The translations under genes were made by a program, and so were the position numbers. 64,000 bases of DNA from positions 5,018-69,017 of the forward strand of contig NZ_BMOD01000026.1 of the NCBI RefSeq assembly GCF_014646895.1, in the 5' to 3' direction. The DNA is from Deinococcus roseus (lineage in GTDB: Bacteria > Deinococcota > Deinococci > Deinococcales > Deinococcaceae). Of the stretch, positions 56,183-64,000 are shown piece after piece (position 1 is the first letter of the stretch; every line of letters begins with the position of its first letter). The notes below the pieces were generated by a model. That model did not search any database, had not been told where the DNA came from, and saw nothing but the letters and a program-made list of their open reading frames with translations.

Positions 56183-57341
56183 GGATCAAATCCTGCTGCA
56201 CCGGGGTGGTCACCAATGCCGCCCCTTCCTGCAGGACCACGTTGACTTCACTGCGGATGCCAAAATTCCGTTCTGGCAGGTAAATTCCAGGTTCGATGGT
56301 GACGGCCAGATGGGGCAGCAAGGTGCGGGTGTCGCGGGTCTCCAGATCGTCCAGGTTGGCGGTGGGACCATGCAACTGTACCCCCAGGCTGTGCCCCAGA
56401 CGGTGGGTGAACGCCTCTCCGTATCCTGCTTCGTTGATCAGGCTGCGGGCTGCAAAATCCAGTTCCCAGCCCTGTTTTCCAGCCTGGATGTGCTGCAAGG
56501 CAAGGTCACGGGCAGCCTTGACGGTTTCCCAGGCCCGCAGAAAGTCAGCATCTGGCTCACCATAAAAACCCATCCAGGTGACATCGGCGTAAGGACGGCC
56601 CTCTTCCTGACCCCACAGATCCAGCAGAATGCAGTCCCCTTTTTGCAGGATGCGGTTGCCTTCGGGATTGGGAGCATAGTGGGGGTCTCCTGCATGGGCT
56701 GCAAACCCCACGATGGGTGGATGGTCAAAATGCAAACCCCCACGCCTGAGTTCCTCGCTGATCACTGCCTGCACGGAAAGTTCATCCACAGGCTGATCCA
56801 GACGCACCCTGGCCCGGATGAACTCAAAAGCAGCATCTTTGGCGTCCATCAGGACCTGAGAGGCCCGCTGGTGGGAAACCAGATCCTCGGCAGACCATTT
56901 GAAGAAATGCTGCAGCAGGTCAGCACTGCTGACCACCTCTACGCCCAGAGCCCGGATGCGCTCGATGGTGCCTGCATCCACCCGACCCACATAAGGCACA
57001 CTGCCCATGGGGCTGTACTCCATGGCCACCTTCATGCCAGGTTTCAGCAGGGATTCCAGCAGGGGTTGCAGATCTGCATGGCCCCGGTAGGCCTGCAGGT
57101 TCACCTGCCAGTCCTGGCTTAAGGTTTTCCAGGTGCCCCCTTCAATGCTGTTGTGCAGCACCAGCACCGGTCCCTGACTGGGCACCCACACAAAAAAACG
57201 CCGGGTCAGGTGGGCGGTGGCTGGAATGTTCAGCACATTGAGGGTGAGGGGATTGAGGCCCTGAAAGTCATAAAAAAGCCAGCCATCCAGCTGCTGGTCG
57301 GTCAGCAGTTGCTGAATCTGTTCAAAGGAAGGACGGGTCAT
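56175..57341 (-). CDS. M24-family metallopeptidase (Xaa-Pro aminopeptidase-like)
   Basis: 388 residues. An N-terminal creatinase-like domain (about 1-150) precedes the pita-bread catalytic domain with ligands visible in DCILLDLWGQEEGRPYADVTWMGFYG (two Asp), HRLGHSLGVQLHG (His), VTIEPGIYLPERNFGIRSEVNVVL (Glu and Glu). Members remove N-terminal residues before proline or act on related substrates. GTG 57347 is in frame but ATG 57341 has a TAATGT hexamer four bases upstream, so leaderless translation is plausible. Divergent from the IscA-type gene. Confidence 0.9.
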   Translation of the reverse strand: MTRPSFEQIQQLLTDQQLDGWLFYDFQGLNPLTLNVLNIPATAHLTRRFFVWVPSQGPVLVLHNSIEGGTWKTLSQDWQVNLQAYRGHADLQPLLESLLKPGMKVAMEYSPMGSVPYVGRVDAGTIERIRALGVEVVSSADLLQHFFKWSAEDLVSHQRASQVLMDAKDAAFEFIRARVRLDQPVDELSVQAVISEELRRGGLHFDHPPIVGFAAHAGDPHYAPNPEGNRILQKGDCILLDLWGQEEGRPYADVTWMGFYGEPDADFLRAWETVKAARDLALQHIQAGKQGWELDFAARSLINEAGYGEAFTHRLGHSLGVQLHGPTANLDDLETRDTRTLLPHLAVTIEPGIYLPERNFGIRSEVNVVLQEGAALVTTPVQQDLILI

Positions 57342-57430
57342 GGGCACATTAAAACATTTCTGTTCTGGGGACTGTCAAAGGCCCACCCTCTCCACAGCAG
57401 AAGGTCTGTTTTCATCGTCACTTTCACAGT

Positions 57431-57455
57431 CACGACATGCTGTTCACATGTCGTG
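57431..57455. promoter_or_regulatory. dyad between the M24 and IscA-type genes
   Basis: CACGACATG-CTGTTCA-CATGTCGTG: perfect 9-base arms, 45 bases before the IscA-type start. Operator candidate. Confidence 0.6.
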
Positions 57456-57499
57456 GTACGGTTCACAGTTGAAAACCCACAGAATGCTACTCTGGAGTC

Positions 57500-57883
57500 A
57501 TGAGCACGACCCTCCAGAACATCAGCATTTCAGAAACCGGCGCCCTCAAAGCGCAGGAAATCCTTGAGCGCAGCAACAAGCCCGGTGCAGGTGTGCGGGT
57601 TTTCATCAAGAGCGGTGGATGCAGCGGTTACCAGTATGGCATGGCCATCGATGACCGCGAACTCGACGGAGACACCATTGTGGTGGACCGGGGCATCAAA
57701 CTGATCGTGGACCGAATGAGCATTGAGTTGCTGCAGGGTTCACAGGTGGATTACGTTGAAAACATGATGGGAGGCGGTTTCACCGTCAACAACCCCAATG
57801 CCACCAGCAGCTGTGGTTGTGGCCACTCTTTCCGCACCGATGGCAAAAATGCCGAAACCGGTGGCGGTTGCGGCAGCCACTGA
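57500..57883 (+). CDS. A-type iron-sulfur carrier protein (IscA/ErpA/SufA family)
   Basis: 127 residues. Conserved: VRVFIKSGGCSGYQYGMAIDD (first Cys), VDRGIKLIVDRMSIELLQGSQVDYVENMMGGGFTVNNPNA and SSCGCGHSF (Cys pair). These three Cys bind and deliver Fe-S clusters. An extra tail (NAETGGGCGSH) adds another Cys. TACTCT lies six bases before the ATG and a short TGGAG is also there, so start control may be leaderless. No suf or isc genes adjacent; the upstream dyad may bind a redox regulator. Confidence 0.92.
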   Translation: MSTTLQNISISETGALKAQEILERSNKPGAGVRVFIKSGGCSGYQYGMAIDDRELDGDTIVVDRGIKLIVDRMSIELLQGSQVDYVENMMGGGFTVNNPNATSSCGCGHSFRTDGKNAETGGGCGSH

Positions 57884-57922
57884 AGGCAGAAGCTCCGTCC
57901 CAGTCCCTATCGAAACCTTTGC

Positions 57923-57957
57923 AAGACGGAACGCGGCAGTTCCGTCTTGTTGTCTTT
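57923..57957 (+). terminator. terminator of the IscA-type gene
   Basis: AAGACGGAAC / GTTCCGTCTT stem, loop of 6, then GTTGTCTTT. Confidence 0.8.
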
Positions 57958-58199
57958 GCCAGGAAAGCCCCTCTGCTGGCGGTCTCAACTTCTCACTTCT
58001 TAAGCTTTTGATGGAAATTCCTTCAAGATCTAAAGCCAGGGGGTTTGTTGTGGCGCGGGGGCCTGCAGATTTTTTGGAAGGAACTCTGGGAAATTTGTGT
58101 GTGTCAGACAAGAACCACCAAATCCTGCCAGAAATGCAGGTGGATGAGTGTCCCATTGGATTCCTTTCAAGAAATGCTTAAGCGAAGCTGATTGAGGAT

Positions 58200-58230
58200 T
58201 TGACATTCCCTACTTCAACCATGTTAGAAT
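58200..58230 (+). promoter_or_regulatory. promoter of the peptide ABC transporter operon
   Basis: TTGACA, 19 bases, TAGAAT (or 18 bases and TTAGAA). A short hairpin ACTGGCG / CGCCGGT lies in the ~60-nt leader. The gap from 57958 to 58199 holds no clear gene. Confidence 0.65.
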
Positions 58231-58298
58231 CGCGGAAGTAGACAACTTTATACTGGCGTCATTTTTAGCGCCGGTATTCACTGCTACAAGGAGGATGT

Positions 58299-60071
58299 GT
58301 GAAGAAGACGATCATTTTAATGGCAGCGCTGATGTCTACCTCCCTCGCTGCGCCCTACGTTTTCCCTGCGAACCAAACCGTGAGTAAAACCGGTGATGTG
58401 AAAATGGGAGGAACCCTGCGTCTGGTCCAGCTCAAGGACTTTGACACCTACAACCCTTTCACCTCTGAGGGTCGTCCCAGCCTTCCTGAGCTGCAGGACG
58501 CTGGTGGTCTGATCACCGTGGACCCCAACTCCGGGGACTACGAGCCTTACATGGCCGACAAGATGACCATCTCCAAAGACGGCAAAACCTTCACCTTCAC
58601 CCTGCGCCCCGAACTGAAATGGTCCGACGGCCAGGCCATCACTGCAGACGACTACCTCAGCACCTTCGCCATCTATGCTGATGAAAAAGTCGGAGCCAGC
58701 CTGTACTCCTACCTGTACGAAGGCGACAAGAAAGTCACCTGGAAGAAACTGGGCAACCTCAGCCTCTCCATCACTTTCCCCGCCAAAACCGTTCAGAACC
58801 TGGAAACCATTTCCTACCTGACCCCCCAGCCTGACCACGTGTTCGGCGCTGCCTACCGTGCCAAAGGCGCAGACGGCGTGAAAGCCCTCTGGGATCTGAA
58901 AATGGATCCCAAAGACCTGGTCGTCTCTGGTCCCTGGAAAGTGGACAAGTATGTGCTGGGCGAGCGCGTGACCCTCAGCAAGAACAAGTACTTCGGTGAC
59001 TGGAACAAGGACAGCGCTGGTCGCGCCCTGCCCTACATCAGCAACCTGCAGTACAACATTGTTCCTGACATCAATGCTTCACTGGCCCAGTTCCTGGCAG
59101 GCAACACCGATTTGTTCCAGCCCACCAACCGTGACCAGCTTTCCCAGATTGCCGACGCCAAAAAAGCTGGCAAGCTGAATGTGGAAATCGCTGCCAACAT
59201 TGGTCCTGTGGCTTCCGTGGATATGCTGTACTTCAACTGGAACAAATCCAGCGATCCCGTCAAACAGGGCTGGTTCCGTGACAAGCGTTTTCGTCAGGCC
59301 ATGAGCATGCTGGTCAACAAAGACGCCATGATCGACCAGGTGCTCGGTGGTTTCGGCTTCGCAGCCTGGACCAGCGTGTACCCCCTGTACTCCGACTGGA
59401 TTGCTCCCAACGTTGACAAGTACAAATTCAACCCCGCTGGCGCCACCAAACTGCTGACCGCCATGGGCTTCAAGAAGGGCAGCGACGGCATCCTGCAAGA
59501 CAGCAAGGGCCACAAGCTTTCCTTCACCCTGATCACCAACTCCGAGAACAACCGTCGCCAGCAACTGGCCCGTCTGTTCGCCGATGAAGCCAAGAAAGTT
59601 GGGGTGGATGTCAAGACCAACTTCATCCCTTTCAACCAGCTGCTGGACACCATCGGGCCAGAAGACGACAAAGCCAAGCTGGACCGCAAGTTCGATTCCG
59701 CCATCAGCGGCATCGGTGGCGGTGGCTTCATCAACCCTGTGGGCGTGGCTTCCATGCTGCAGTGCGGTGGAGACCTCAACAACTACAACTCCTCCAAGAA
59801 GTGCATTGCTCCCTGGGAAAGCCAGATGTACAACCTCTACCTGCAAAGCCGCAAAGAGTTTGACATCACCAAACGCAAGGCCATCGCCAACAAGATCCAG
59901 GCCCTGCAAGCGGAAAACCTCGGGAACCTCTACCTGGTCAGCCAGAGTTCCCACTACGCCTGGGACAGCCGCGTGAAGGGCGAGTACCCCAAGAAGATTG
60001 CCACCCCCCTGTGGGCCAGCAGCTACTTCGGTCTGCGCAACGTCCTGCTCTCCTGGATCGACGAGAAGTAA
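58299..60071 (+). CDS. ABC transporter substrate-binding protein (family 5, peptides)
   Basis: 590 residues. GTG start behind AAGGAGG; signal peptide MKKTIILMAALMSTSLAAP. The SBP family 5 signature is visible: GGTLRLVQLKDFDTYNPFTSEG, FTFTLRPELKWSDGQAITADDYLSTFAIY and FRDKRFRQAMSMLVNKDAMIDQVLGG. It binds peptides or similar solutes outside the membrane and hands them to the permeases encoded next. There is no lipobox Cys, so it is probably free or otherwise anchored. First gene of a three-gene operon. Confidence 0.93.
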   Translation: MKKTIILMAALMSTSLAAPYVFPANQTVSKTGDVKMGGTLRLVQLKDFDTYNPFTSEGRPSLPELQDAGGLITVDPNSGDYEPYMADKMTISKDGKTFTFTLRPELKWSDGQAITADDYLSTFAIYADEKVGASLYSYLYEGDKKVTWKKLGNLSLSITFPAKTVQNLETISYLTPQPDHVFGAAYRAKGADGVKALWDLKMDPKDLVVSGPWKVDKYVLGERVTLSKNKYFGDWNKDSAGRALPYISNLQYNIVPDINASLAQFLAGNTDLFQPTNRDQLSQIADAKKAGKLNVEIAANIGPVASVDMLYFNWNKSSDPVKQGWFRDKRFRQAMSMLVNKDAMIDQVLGGFGFAAWTSVYPLYSDWIAPNVDKYKFNPAGATKLLTAMGFKKGSDGILQDSKGHKLSFTLITNSENNRRQQLARLFADEAKKVGVDVKTNFIPFNQLLDTIGPEDDKAKLDRKFDSAISGIGGGGFINPVGVASMLQCGGDLNNYNSSKKCIAPWESQMYNLYLQSRKEFDITKRKAIANKIQALQAENLGNLYLVSQSSHYAWDSRVKGEYPKKIATPLWASSYFGLRNVLLSWIDEK

Positions 60072-60158
60072 GACCTGAGACTTCACAGTTAGACTTCACA
60101 TCTGCCTGCGCGAGGAGTCTCCTCGCGCAGTGCCCATGAAAGGAGGGATCCTCAAACC

Positions 60159-61142
60159 ATGATTCCATTTCTGATCAGACGCTTTCTGCAGCTGATCCCC
60201 ACGTTTGTCCTGGCCTGTGTTCTGGTGTATGTCCTGATCCAGGCTGCTCCAGGAGATTTTCTCTCGCAATTCCGGGAGAACCCCAGGGTCACCCCCGAAG
60301 CGCTGGAACTGCTGAAGCGCAAGTTCGGCCTTGACAGAAGCTATCTGGAGCAATTCTGGATCTGGTTCACCAACTTCATCCGGGGAGACCTCGGCATTTC
60401 CTTCAGCCACTCCAGCCGTCCGGTCTGGGATCTGATTGCGCCTCCCATGTGGAACAGCATGATCCTGGTGATCTTCAGCCTGATCCTGAGTTATGCCATT
60501 GCCATTCCAGTGGCGATTTATGGTGCAACCCGCCCTTACAGCACCTTTGATCGCCTGTTCTCGGTCTTTTCCTACTTTGGTCTGGGCATTCCCTCTTTCT
60601 TCTTTGGTCTGCTCGCCATCTACATGCTCCTGACCCTCAAGCAGAACACAGGCTGGGATGTGCCCATCACCGGGAAATCCAGTTCCAATTCCATCAATCC
60701 CACACCCTGGCAATACTTTGGAGATGTGTTCATGCACGCCCTGGTGCCCAGTGTCATTCTGGCGTTGCGCTCCATTTCCAGTGAAAGCCGGGTGCTGAGG
60801 GCACAACTGATGGAAGTGATGGGGCAGGACTACATGAGAACGGCGAAAGCCAAAGGCCTTGAATACCAGAAACTCATGTACAAGCATGCTTTCCGCAATG
60901 CTGTGCTGCCTATTGTGGCTGGTCTGGGTGGATTGCTGCCCGCTTTCCTCAGCGGTTCAGGGTTCATCGAAGTGGTTTTTGCCTGGCCCGGACTCACCCC
61001 TCTGCTGCTGCAGGCTGTTCAGGAGCAGGACATTTATGTGCTGATGTCCACCACTGCCCTGACCACCATCCTTTACATTGTCGGCAACATGCTGTCTGAC
61101 ATCCTGCTGGCCGCTGTGGACCCCCGCATCCGGTACAGTTGA
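60159..61142 (+). CDS. ABC transporter permease (DppB-type)
   Basis: 327 residues with six TM helices. The N-terminal FLIRRFLQLIPTFVLACVLVYVLIQAAPGDF is the DppB/OppB hallmark and the EAA-like cytoplasmic loop reads DYMRTAKAKGLEYQKLMYKHAFRNAVLPI. AAAGGAGGG precedes the ATG. It pairs with the next gene to form the membrane channel. Confidence 0.95.
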   Translation: MIPFLIRRFLQLIPTFVLACVLVYVLIQAAPGDFLSQFRENPRVTPEALELLKRKFGLDRSYLEQFWIWFTNFIRGDLGISFSHSSRPVWDLIAPPMWNSMILVIFSLILSYAIAIPVAIYGATRPYSTFDRLFSVFSYFGLGIPSFFFGLLAIYMLLTLKQNTGWDVPITGKSSSNSINPTPWQYFGDVFMHALVPSVILALRSISSESRVLRAQLMEVMGQDYMRTAKAKGLEYQKLMYKHAFRNAVLPIVAGLGGLLPAFLSGSGFIEVVFAWPGLTPLLLQAVQEQDIYVLMSTTALTTILYIVGNMLSDILLAAVDPRIRYS

Positions 61143-61150
61143 GGTAAAAT

Positions 61151-62296
61151 ATGAGTCAAGTGATGCCCAACGTCCAGAAACCTTCCAAATCAACCACAGA
61201 GTCGCTCAGCCTCTGGCAGATTGCCTGGAAGCAGTTTCGCAAGCATCCCATGGCCCGCGCAGGCATGTGGATTCTGGCTCTGCTGTACGGTATTGCCCTC
61301 TTTGCGGGTTTTCTTGCCCCCTACTCTCCCACCGAATACGATTCAGGGCCCAACCGGGTGACCTGGGTTCCACCTGCCAAAATTCACTTTGTGGATGACT
61401 CTGGCAAATGGTCCCGGCCCTTCATTTACCCCCTGAAGCGTGAAACAGACCTGGAAACCTTCCGGGACATCTACACCGAAGACAAAACCCAGAAACAGGA
61501 AGTCCAGTTTCTTGTGCATCGGCCAGAAGCCAGCTACAAATTCCTGGGCCTGATCAAGAGCGACCTGCACCTGTTTGGTGTTCAGGGAGACCAGAAACTG
61601 TTCCTGTGGGGTTCGGACAACCTGGGACGTGACCAGTTCAGCCGCATCATGTATGGCTCAGTGATCAGCCTGACCATTGGGATTCTTGCCACCATCTTCT
61701 CGGTGGTGCTGGGCCTGATCATGGGGGGCATCGCAGGCTTCTTCGGAGGCTGGGTGGACACCATCATCATGCGTTTCGTCGAGGTGCTGGCGGCCATTCC
61801 TTCCCTGTTCTTGCTGTTCACCCTGCGTGCACTGTTTCCCATCGAGATGGACCCCCTGTTCATCCTGTACCTGATCATCGCCATTCTGGCTTTTGTGGGG
61901 TGGGGCGGCATTGCCCGCGCAGTGCGCAGCCAGTTGCTCCGCACCCGTGAACAGGAATTTGTGCATGCTGCAGTGAGCCTGGGTGCTTCCAACACCCGCA
62001 TCATCGGACGCCACATGCTCCCAGACACCCTCAGTTACACCATTGTGGTGGTCTCCCTCTTGATCCCCGGTTTCATTCTGGAAGAATCCGGTCTGAGCTT
62101 CCTGGGCATTGGTGTGGTGGAGCCTTACTCTTCCTGGGGAAGCCTGCTCAAACTGGCCCAGGATGGTGGATTTGAATCCATCACCGGTCGCCCCTGGACC
62201 CTGATCCCTGGTATTTTCATTCTGCTGGCCATCACCGCCTGGCAGTTTGTGGGGGACGGTTTGCGGGACGCTTTCGACCCCAGAAAACGCCACTGA
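61151..62296 (+). CDS. ABC transporter permease (DppC-type)
   Basis: 381 residues. An N-terminal TM helix (about 33-55) is followed by a large periplasmic insert (about 60-160) and five further helices; the EAA-type loop is QEFVHAAVSLGASNTRIIGRHMLPDTLSYTIVVV. The ending FVGDGLRDAFDPRKR is typical of DppC. GAGGT lies four bases before the ATG, 8 bases after the previous stop. A strong terminator follows, and no ATP-binding subunit gene is present, so DppD/DppF must be encoded elsewhere. Confidence 0.95.
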   Translation: MSQVMPNVQKPSKSTTESLSLWQIAWKQFRKHPMARAGMWILALLYGIALFAGFLAPYSPTEYDSGPNRVTWVPPAKIHFVDDSGKWSRPFIYPLKRETDLETFRDIYTEDKTQKQEVQFLVHRPEASYKFLGLIKSDLHLFGVQGDQKLFLWGSDNLGRDQFSRIMYGSVISLTIGILATIFSVVLGLIMGGIAGFFGGWVDTIIMRFVEVLAAIPSLFLLFTLRALFPIEMDPLFILYLIIAILAFVGWGGIARAVRSQLLRTREQEFVHAAVSLGASNTRIIGRHMLPDTLSYTIVVVSLLIPGFILEESGLSFLGIGVVEPYSSWGSLLKLAQDGGFESITGRPWTLIPGIFILLAITAWQFVGDGLRDAFDPRKRH

Positions 62297-62326
62297 TCAG
62301 CCTTCTCAACCCAACAGAAGCAGCCC

Positions 62327-62359
62327 CAGCGGAGGAAAACATCCTCCGCTGATTTTGTT
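62327..62359 (+). terminator. terminator of the ABC transporter operon
   Basis: CAGCGGAGGA / TCCTCCGCTG stem, 5-base loop, then ATTTTGTT. Confidence 0.88.
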
Positions 62360-62371
62360 ATGCTGATCACC

Positions 62372-63022
62372 ATGTCTGCGAGCGTGATGCACATCGTGTG
62401 GTTTGCGCTGGGGGTGGTGCTCCCCACCTTTTTCTGGTTCTGGTTTTTCTGGAGGCGCGACCCCAAGCCTGAACCTGTGCGTTTGCTCATTCGCACTTTT
62501 TTATATGGCGCATTTGCTTATCTGCCTGCTGCCCTGTTCGAACTCAGCTTTCAGACCGCCCTGAAGGGGATTGCCCTGTATGTGGTGATTGCGGTGCTGG
62601 AAGAACTGCTGAAATTCTTCGCCACCCGCACGGTGGTCAAAGAAAAGGATTTCGATGAGTTCATCGATGGTCTGATTTACAGCATGACGGCCGCTCTGGG
62701 TTTTGCCCTGATGGAGAACATCTTTTATGGGGCTTCTTTTGGTCTGGAAGTTCTGCTGGTCCGGGGCCTGATCACCATGAGCAGCCATGTGCTGTTCACT
62801 GCCCCCTGGGGTTTTGCTCTGGGGTACCAGCGCATGAACAACCGCAACAAATACGCAGTGCCCCTTGGGCTGGGCATCGGCATTGTTTTGCACTCGATTT
62901 TCAATGGCATCCAGATCCAGTCCCATCCAACCTGGGGCGTGATTGCCCTGGTGGTGGGACTGGTGACGGTGATGTTCCTGGCCGCAGACCGCCTGTACAC
63001 CACCGCCAGTCAGGAACCCTAA
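62372..63022 (+). CDS. PrsW-family intramembrane metalloprotease
   Basis: 216 residues with about seven TM helices. Family motifs: VLEELLKFFATR (EEllK), FDEFIDGLIYSMTAALGFALMENIFY (ExxxY-type block), SSHVLFTAPWGFALGY and VLHSIFNGIQ. PrsW cleaves anti-sigma factors inside the membrane in Bacillus; here the substrate is unknown. ATG 62372 has TATGCT seven bases upstream, fitting a leaderless start; an in-frame ATG at 62360 overlaps that hexamer. The stop overlaps the convergent MoaD-MoaE gene by four bases. Confidence 0.9.
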   Translation: MSASVMHIVWFALGVVLPTFFWFWFFWRRDPKPEPVRLLIRTFLYGAFAYLPAALFELSFQTALKGIALYVVIAVLEELLKFFATRTVVKEKDFDEFIDGLIYSMTAALGFALMENIFYGASFGLEVLLVRGLITMSSHVLFTAPWGFALGYQRMNNRNKYAVPLGLGIGIVLHSIFNGIQIQSHPTWGVIALVVGLVTVMFLAADRLYTTASQEP

Positions 63023-63702
63023 AGGGTGTCCACGCTGGTGGAGCCCTCCACCCATTCTTCACCCGAGGTGGAACGCTCCAGTTTCCAGACCGGCAGACGC
63101 ACTTTCAGGGCTTCAATCAGCAGGTCACAGGCTTCCAGGGCGGCCCTGCGGTGGGGACTTCCCACCCCCACAATGATGCTGAGTTCTCCGGGATGCACCC
63201 GGCCGGTGCGGTGCGCTATATATACGCCACCCACCTGGAACTTTTCACGGGCTTCCTGAATGCAGGCCCGCATCACCCTGATGGCCATGGGTGCAAAAGC
63301 CTCGTATTCAAGGTGTGCGATCTCCAGGCCTTTGTTGGGAGATCGCACCGTTCCCGTAAAGAAAGCCTGACCTCCCCACTCTGGACGGGCCAGAAACCCG
63401 AAAGCCTCCATCAGGTTCAGGGGTCTGGAGGTGACAATGCATTCTTCAAAGTCCTGTGGATCGTAAGCACCGCCTGCCACAGGAGGCAGAAAAGCCACTT
63501 CATCTCCATCTTTCAAAAGCTGGTCTGGAGCAACGTAATTTTCGTTCACTGCAGCCATGCAACCTTGCAAATTGACACTGTAATGCTCTTGCAGCAGGCG
63601 GGCCAGGTCCCGGACCGTGGACTGAGGAGGGCAGGAAAAGCTCATTTCATCCACGCCCATTTCTCTTTTCAGACGCGCAAAAAACAGGATTCTCAGACGC
63701 AT
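63019..63702 (-). CDS. molybdopterin synthase MoaD-MoaE fusion
   Basis: 227 residues. The N-terminal MoaD part (about 1-80: RILFFARLKREMG...VRDLARLLQEHY...AVNENYVAPDQLLKDGDEVAFLPPVAGG) ends in Gly-Gly, followed without break by MoaE (about 85-220: GQAFFTGTVRSPNKGLEIAHLEYEAFAPMA, YIAHRTGRVHPGELSIIVGVGSPHRRAALEAC, RLPVWKLE). MoaD normally needs a free C-terminal Gly for thiocarboxylation, so cleavage after GG is expected, as reported for fused MoaX in mycobacteria. It makes molybdopterin from cPMP. It is divergent from whatever lies to the right. Confidence 0.94.
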   Translation of the reverse strand: MRLRILFFARLKREMGVDEMSFSCPPQSTVRDLARLLQEHYSVNLQGCMAAVNENYVAPDQLLKDGDEVAFLPPVAGGAYDPQDFEECIVTSRPLNLMEAFGFLARPEWGGQAFFTGTVRSPNKGLEIAHLEYEAFAPMAIRVMRACIQEAREKFQVGGVYIAHRTGRVHPGELSIIVGVGSPHRRAALEACDLLIEALKVRLPVWKLERSTSGEEWVEGSTSVDTL

Positions 63703-63751
63703 GCCTCAGCCTAACACACGCTGAAATGGCAAATGGAGAGGTGTTGTCCAT

Positions 63752-63776
63752 AAAATCTGTATAGACAATTCCTTCA
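63752..63776. promoter_or_regulatory. interrupted inverted repeat upstream of MoaD-MoaE
   Basis: TTGTC ... GACAA (5-base arms) around TATACAGATTTTAT on the minus strand, near the presumed moaDE promoter. Confidence 0.3.
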
Positions 63777-63855
63777 TTCTGGCACCATTGTGCAGGAAAT
63801 TTCACCGTCCTGGACGCCTGCAAATTGAGATCATCAAAAGGTTGGTTTTGAAGTG

Positions 63856-63884
63856 TTGACACATCTGCAGATCCGTTGTATTCT
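63856..63884 (+). promoter_or_regulatory. strong outward promoter at the right edge
   Basis: TTGACA, 17 bases, TATTCT. About 110 bases of downstream sequence show no ORF and contain a GTTGT-TTG-ACAAC hairpin (about 63932-63945). A stable-RNA (rRNA or tRNA) operon leader is possible but lies outside the window. Confidence 0.6.
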
Positions 63885-64000
63885 TTTCTTCGCCCGAGAG
63901 GAAGCGGAAACGCAGAAGCGAAGGCGGAGTTGTTTGACAACCGAACGCATGCGAGCAAAGGAAAGTTTCCTCTGAGCAATCAGAAGAAATGAATCCCATA

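Noticed and set aside
63647..63979. 110-residue minus-strand ORF at the right edge
   Set aside because: It overlaps the strong plus-strand promoter and the moaDE start and shows no domain or ribosome site.

Overview
The window looks like chromosome of a Deinococcus-type bacterium of moderate GC content. The evidence is the gene set: a B12-dependent class II ribonucleotide reductase, an RtcB ligase, a MoaD-MoaE fusion, lipoprotein-type S8 and astacin proteases, kynureninase, and many genes that appear to start at or very near the transcription start (a -10 hexamer 5-8 bases before the ATG). No single marker fixes the species.

Layout. 0-22 kb is mostly ordinary chromosome: a PAS/GAF/HD-GYP protein cut by the left edge, a lactonase, an MscS-like membrane protein, a dGTPase, two tiny membrane peptides, RtcB, RuvX, kynureninase, a lipoprotein subtilase behind a highly structured leader, a TPR-GGDEF-EAL protein, a penicillin-acylase homologue and nrdJ with NrdR-like boxes. 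22-30 kb is accessory: an AT-rich membrane-anchored repeat protein, an unknown gene pair, four small HTH regulators, a Fic protein, a 64-residue orphan gene, and five tRNA genes including tRNA-Ile(UAU) and a tRNA-Glu carrying a 40-nt D-arm insertion. Scattered through it are five copies of a ~100-bp promoter/hairpin/T-tract element that looks like a family of very short or ~70-nt small RNAs. No integrase, transposase or phage structural gene was seen there.

30-41 kb holds an M3 peptidase, a PAS-GGDEF protein, an SRPBCC/M20 coupled pair, a lipid kinase, a nucleotidyltransferase, an aminotransferase, an NfeD/SPFH pair and a small S24/S26-like protein next to a DnaA-box cluster. 41-47 kb holds three tRNAs and a pheS-deacetylase-pheT operon in which a secreted polysaccharide deacetylase with a predicted C-terminal beta-barrel sits between the two Phe-tRNA ligase subunits. 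The operon is preceded by a Phe-Phe leader peptide and a transcription attenuator.

47-51.3 kb looks like a small regulon: a SARP-type activator, a downstream S8 lipoprotein protease and a divergent astacin lipoprotein protease. Both proteases have the same direct-repeat operator candidate, CGTTCATGGNNCGTTCA, upstream in the same orientation. 51.9-64 kb holds pyruvate phosphate dikinase, a hexapeptide acyltransferase, a small secreted protein, an M24 peptidase, an IscA-type protein, a peptide ABC transporter (binding protein plus two permeases, no ATPase in view), a PrsW-like protease and MoaD-MoaE. A strong outward promoter with no gene behind it lies at the right edge.

All calls rest on reading the sequence and on remembered family motifs. 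No database search or folding program was run.
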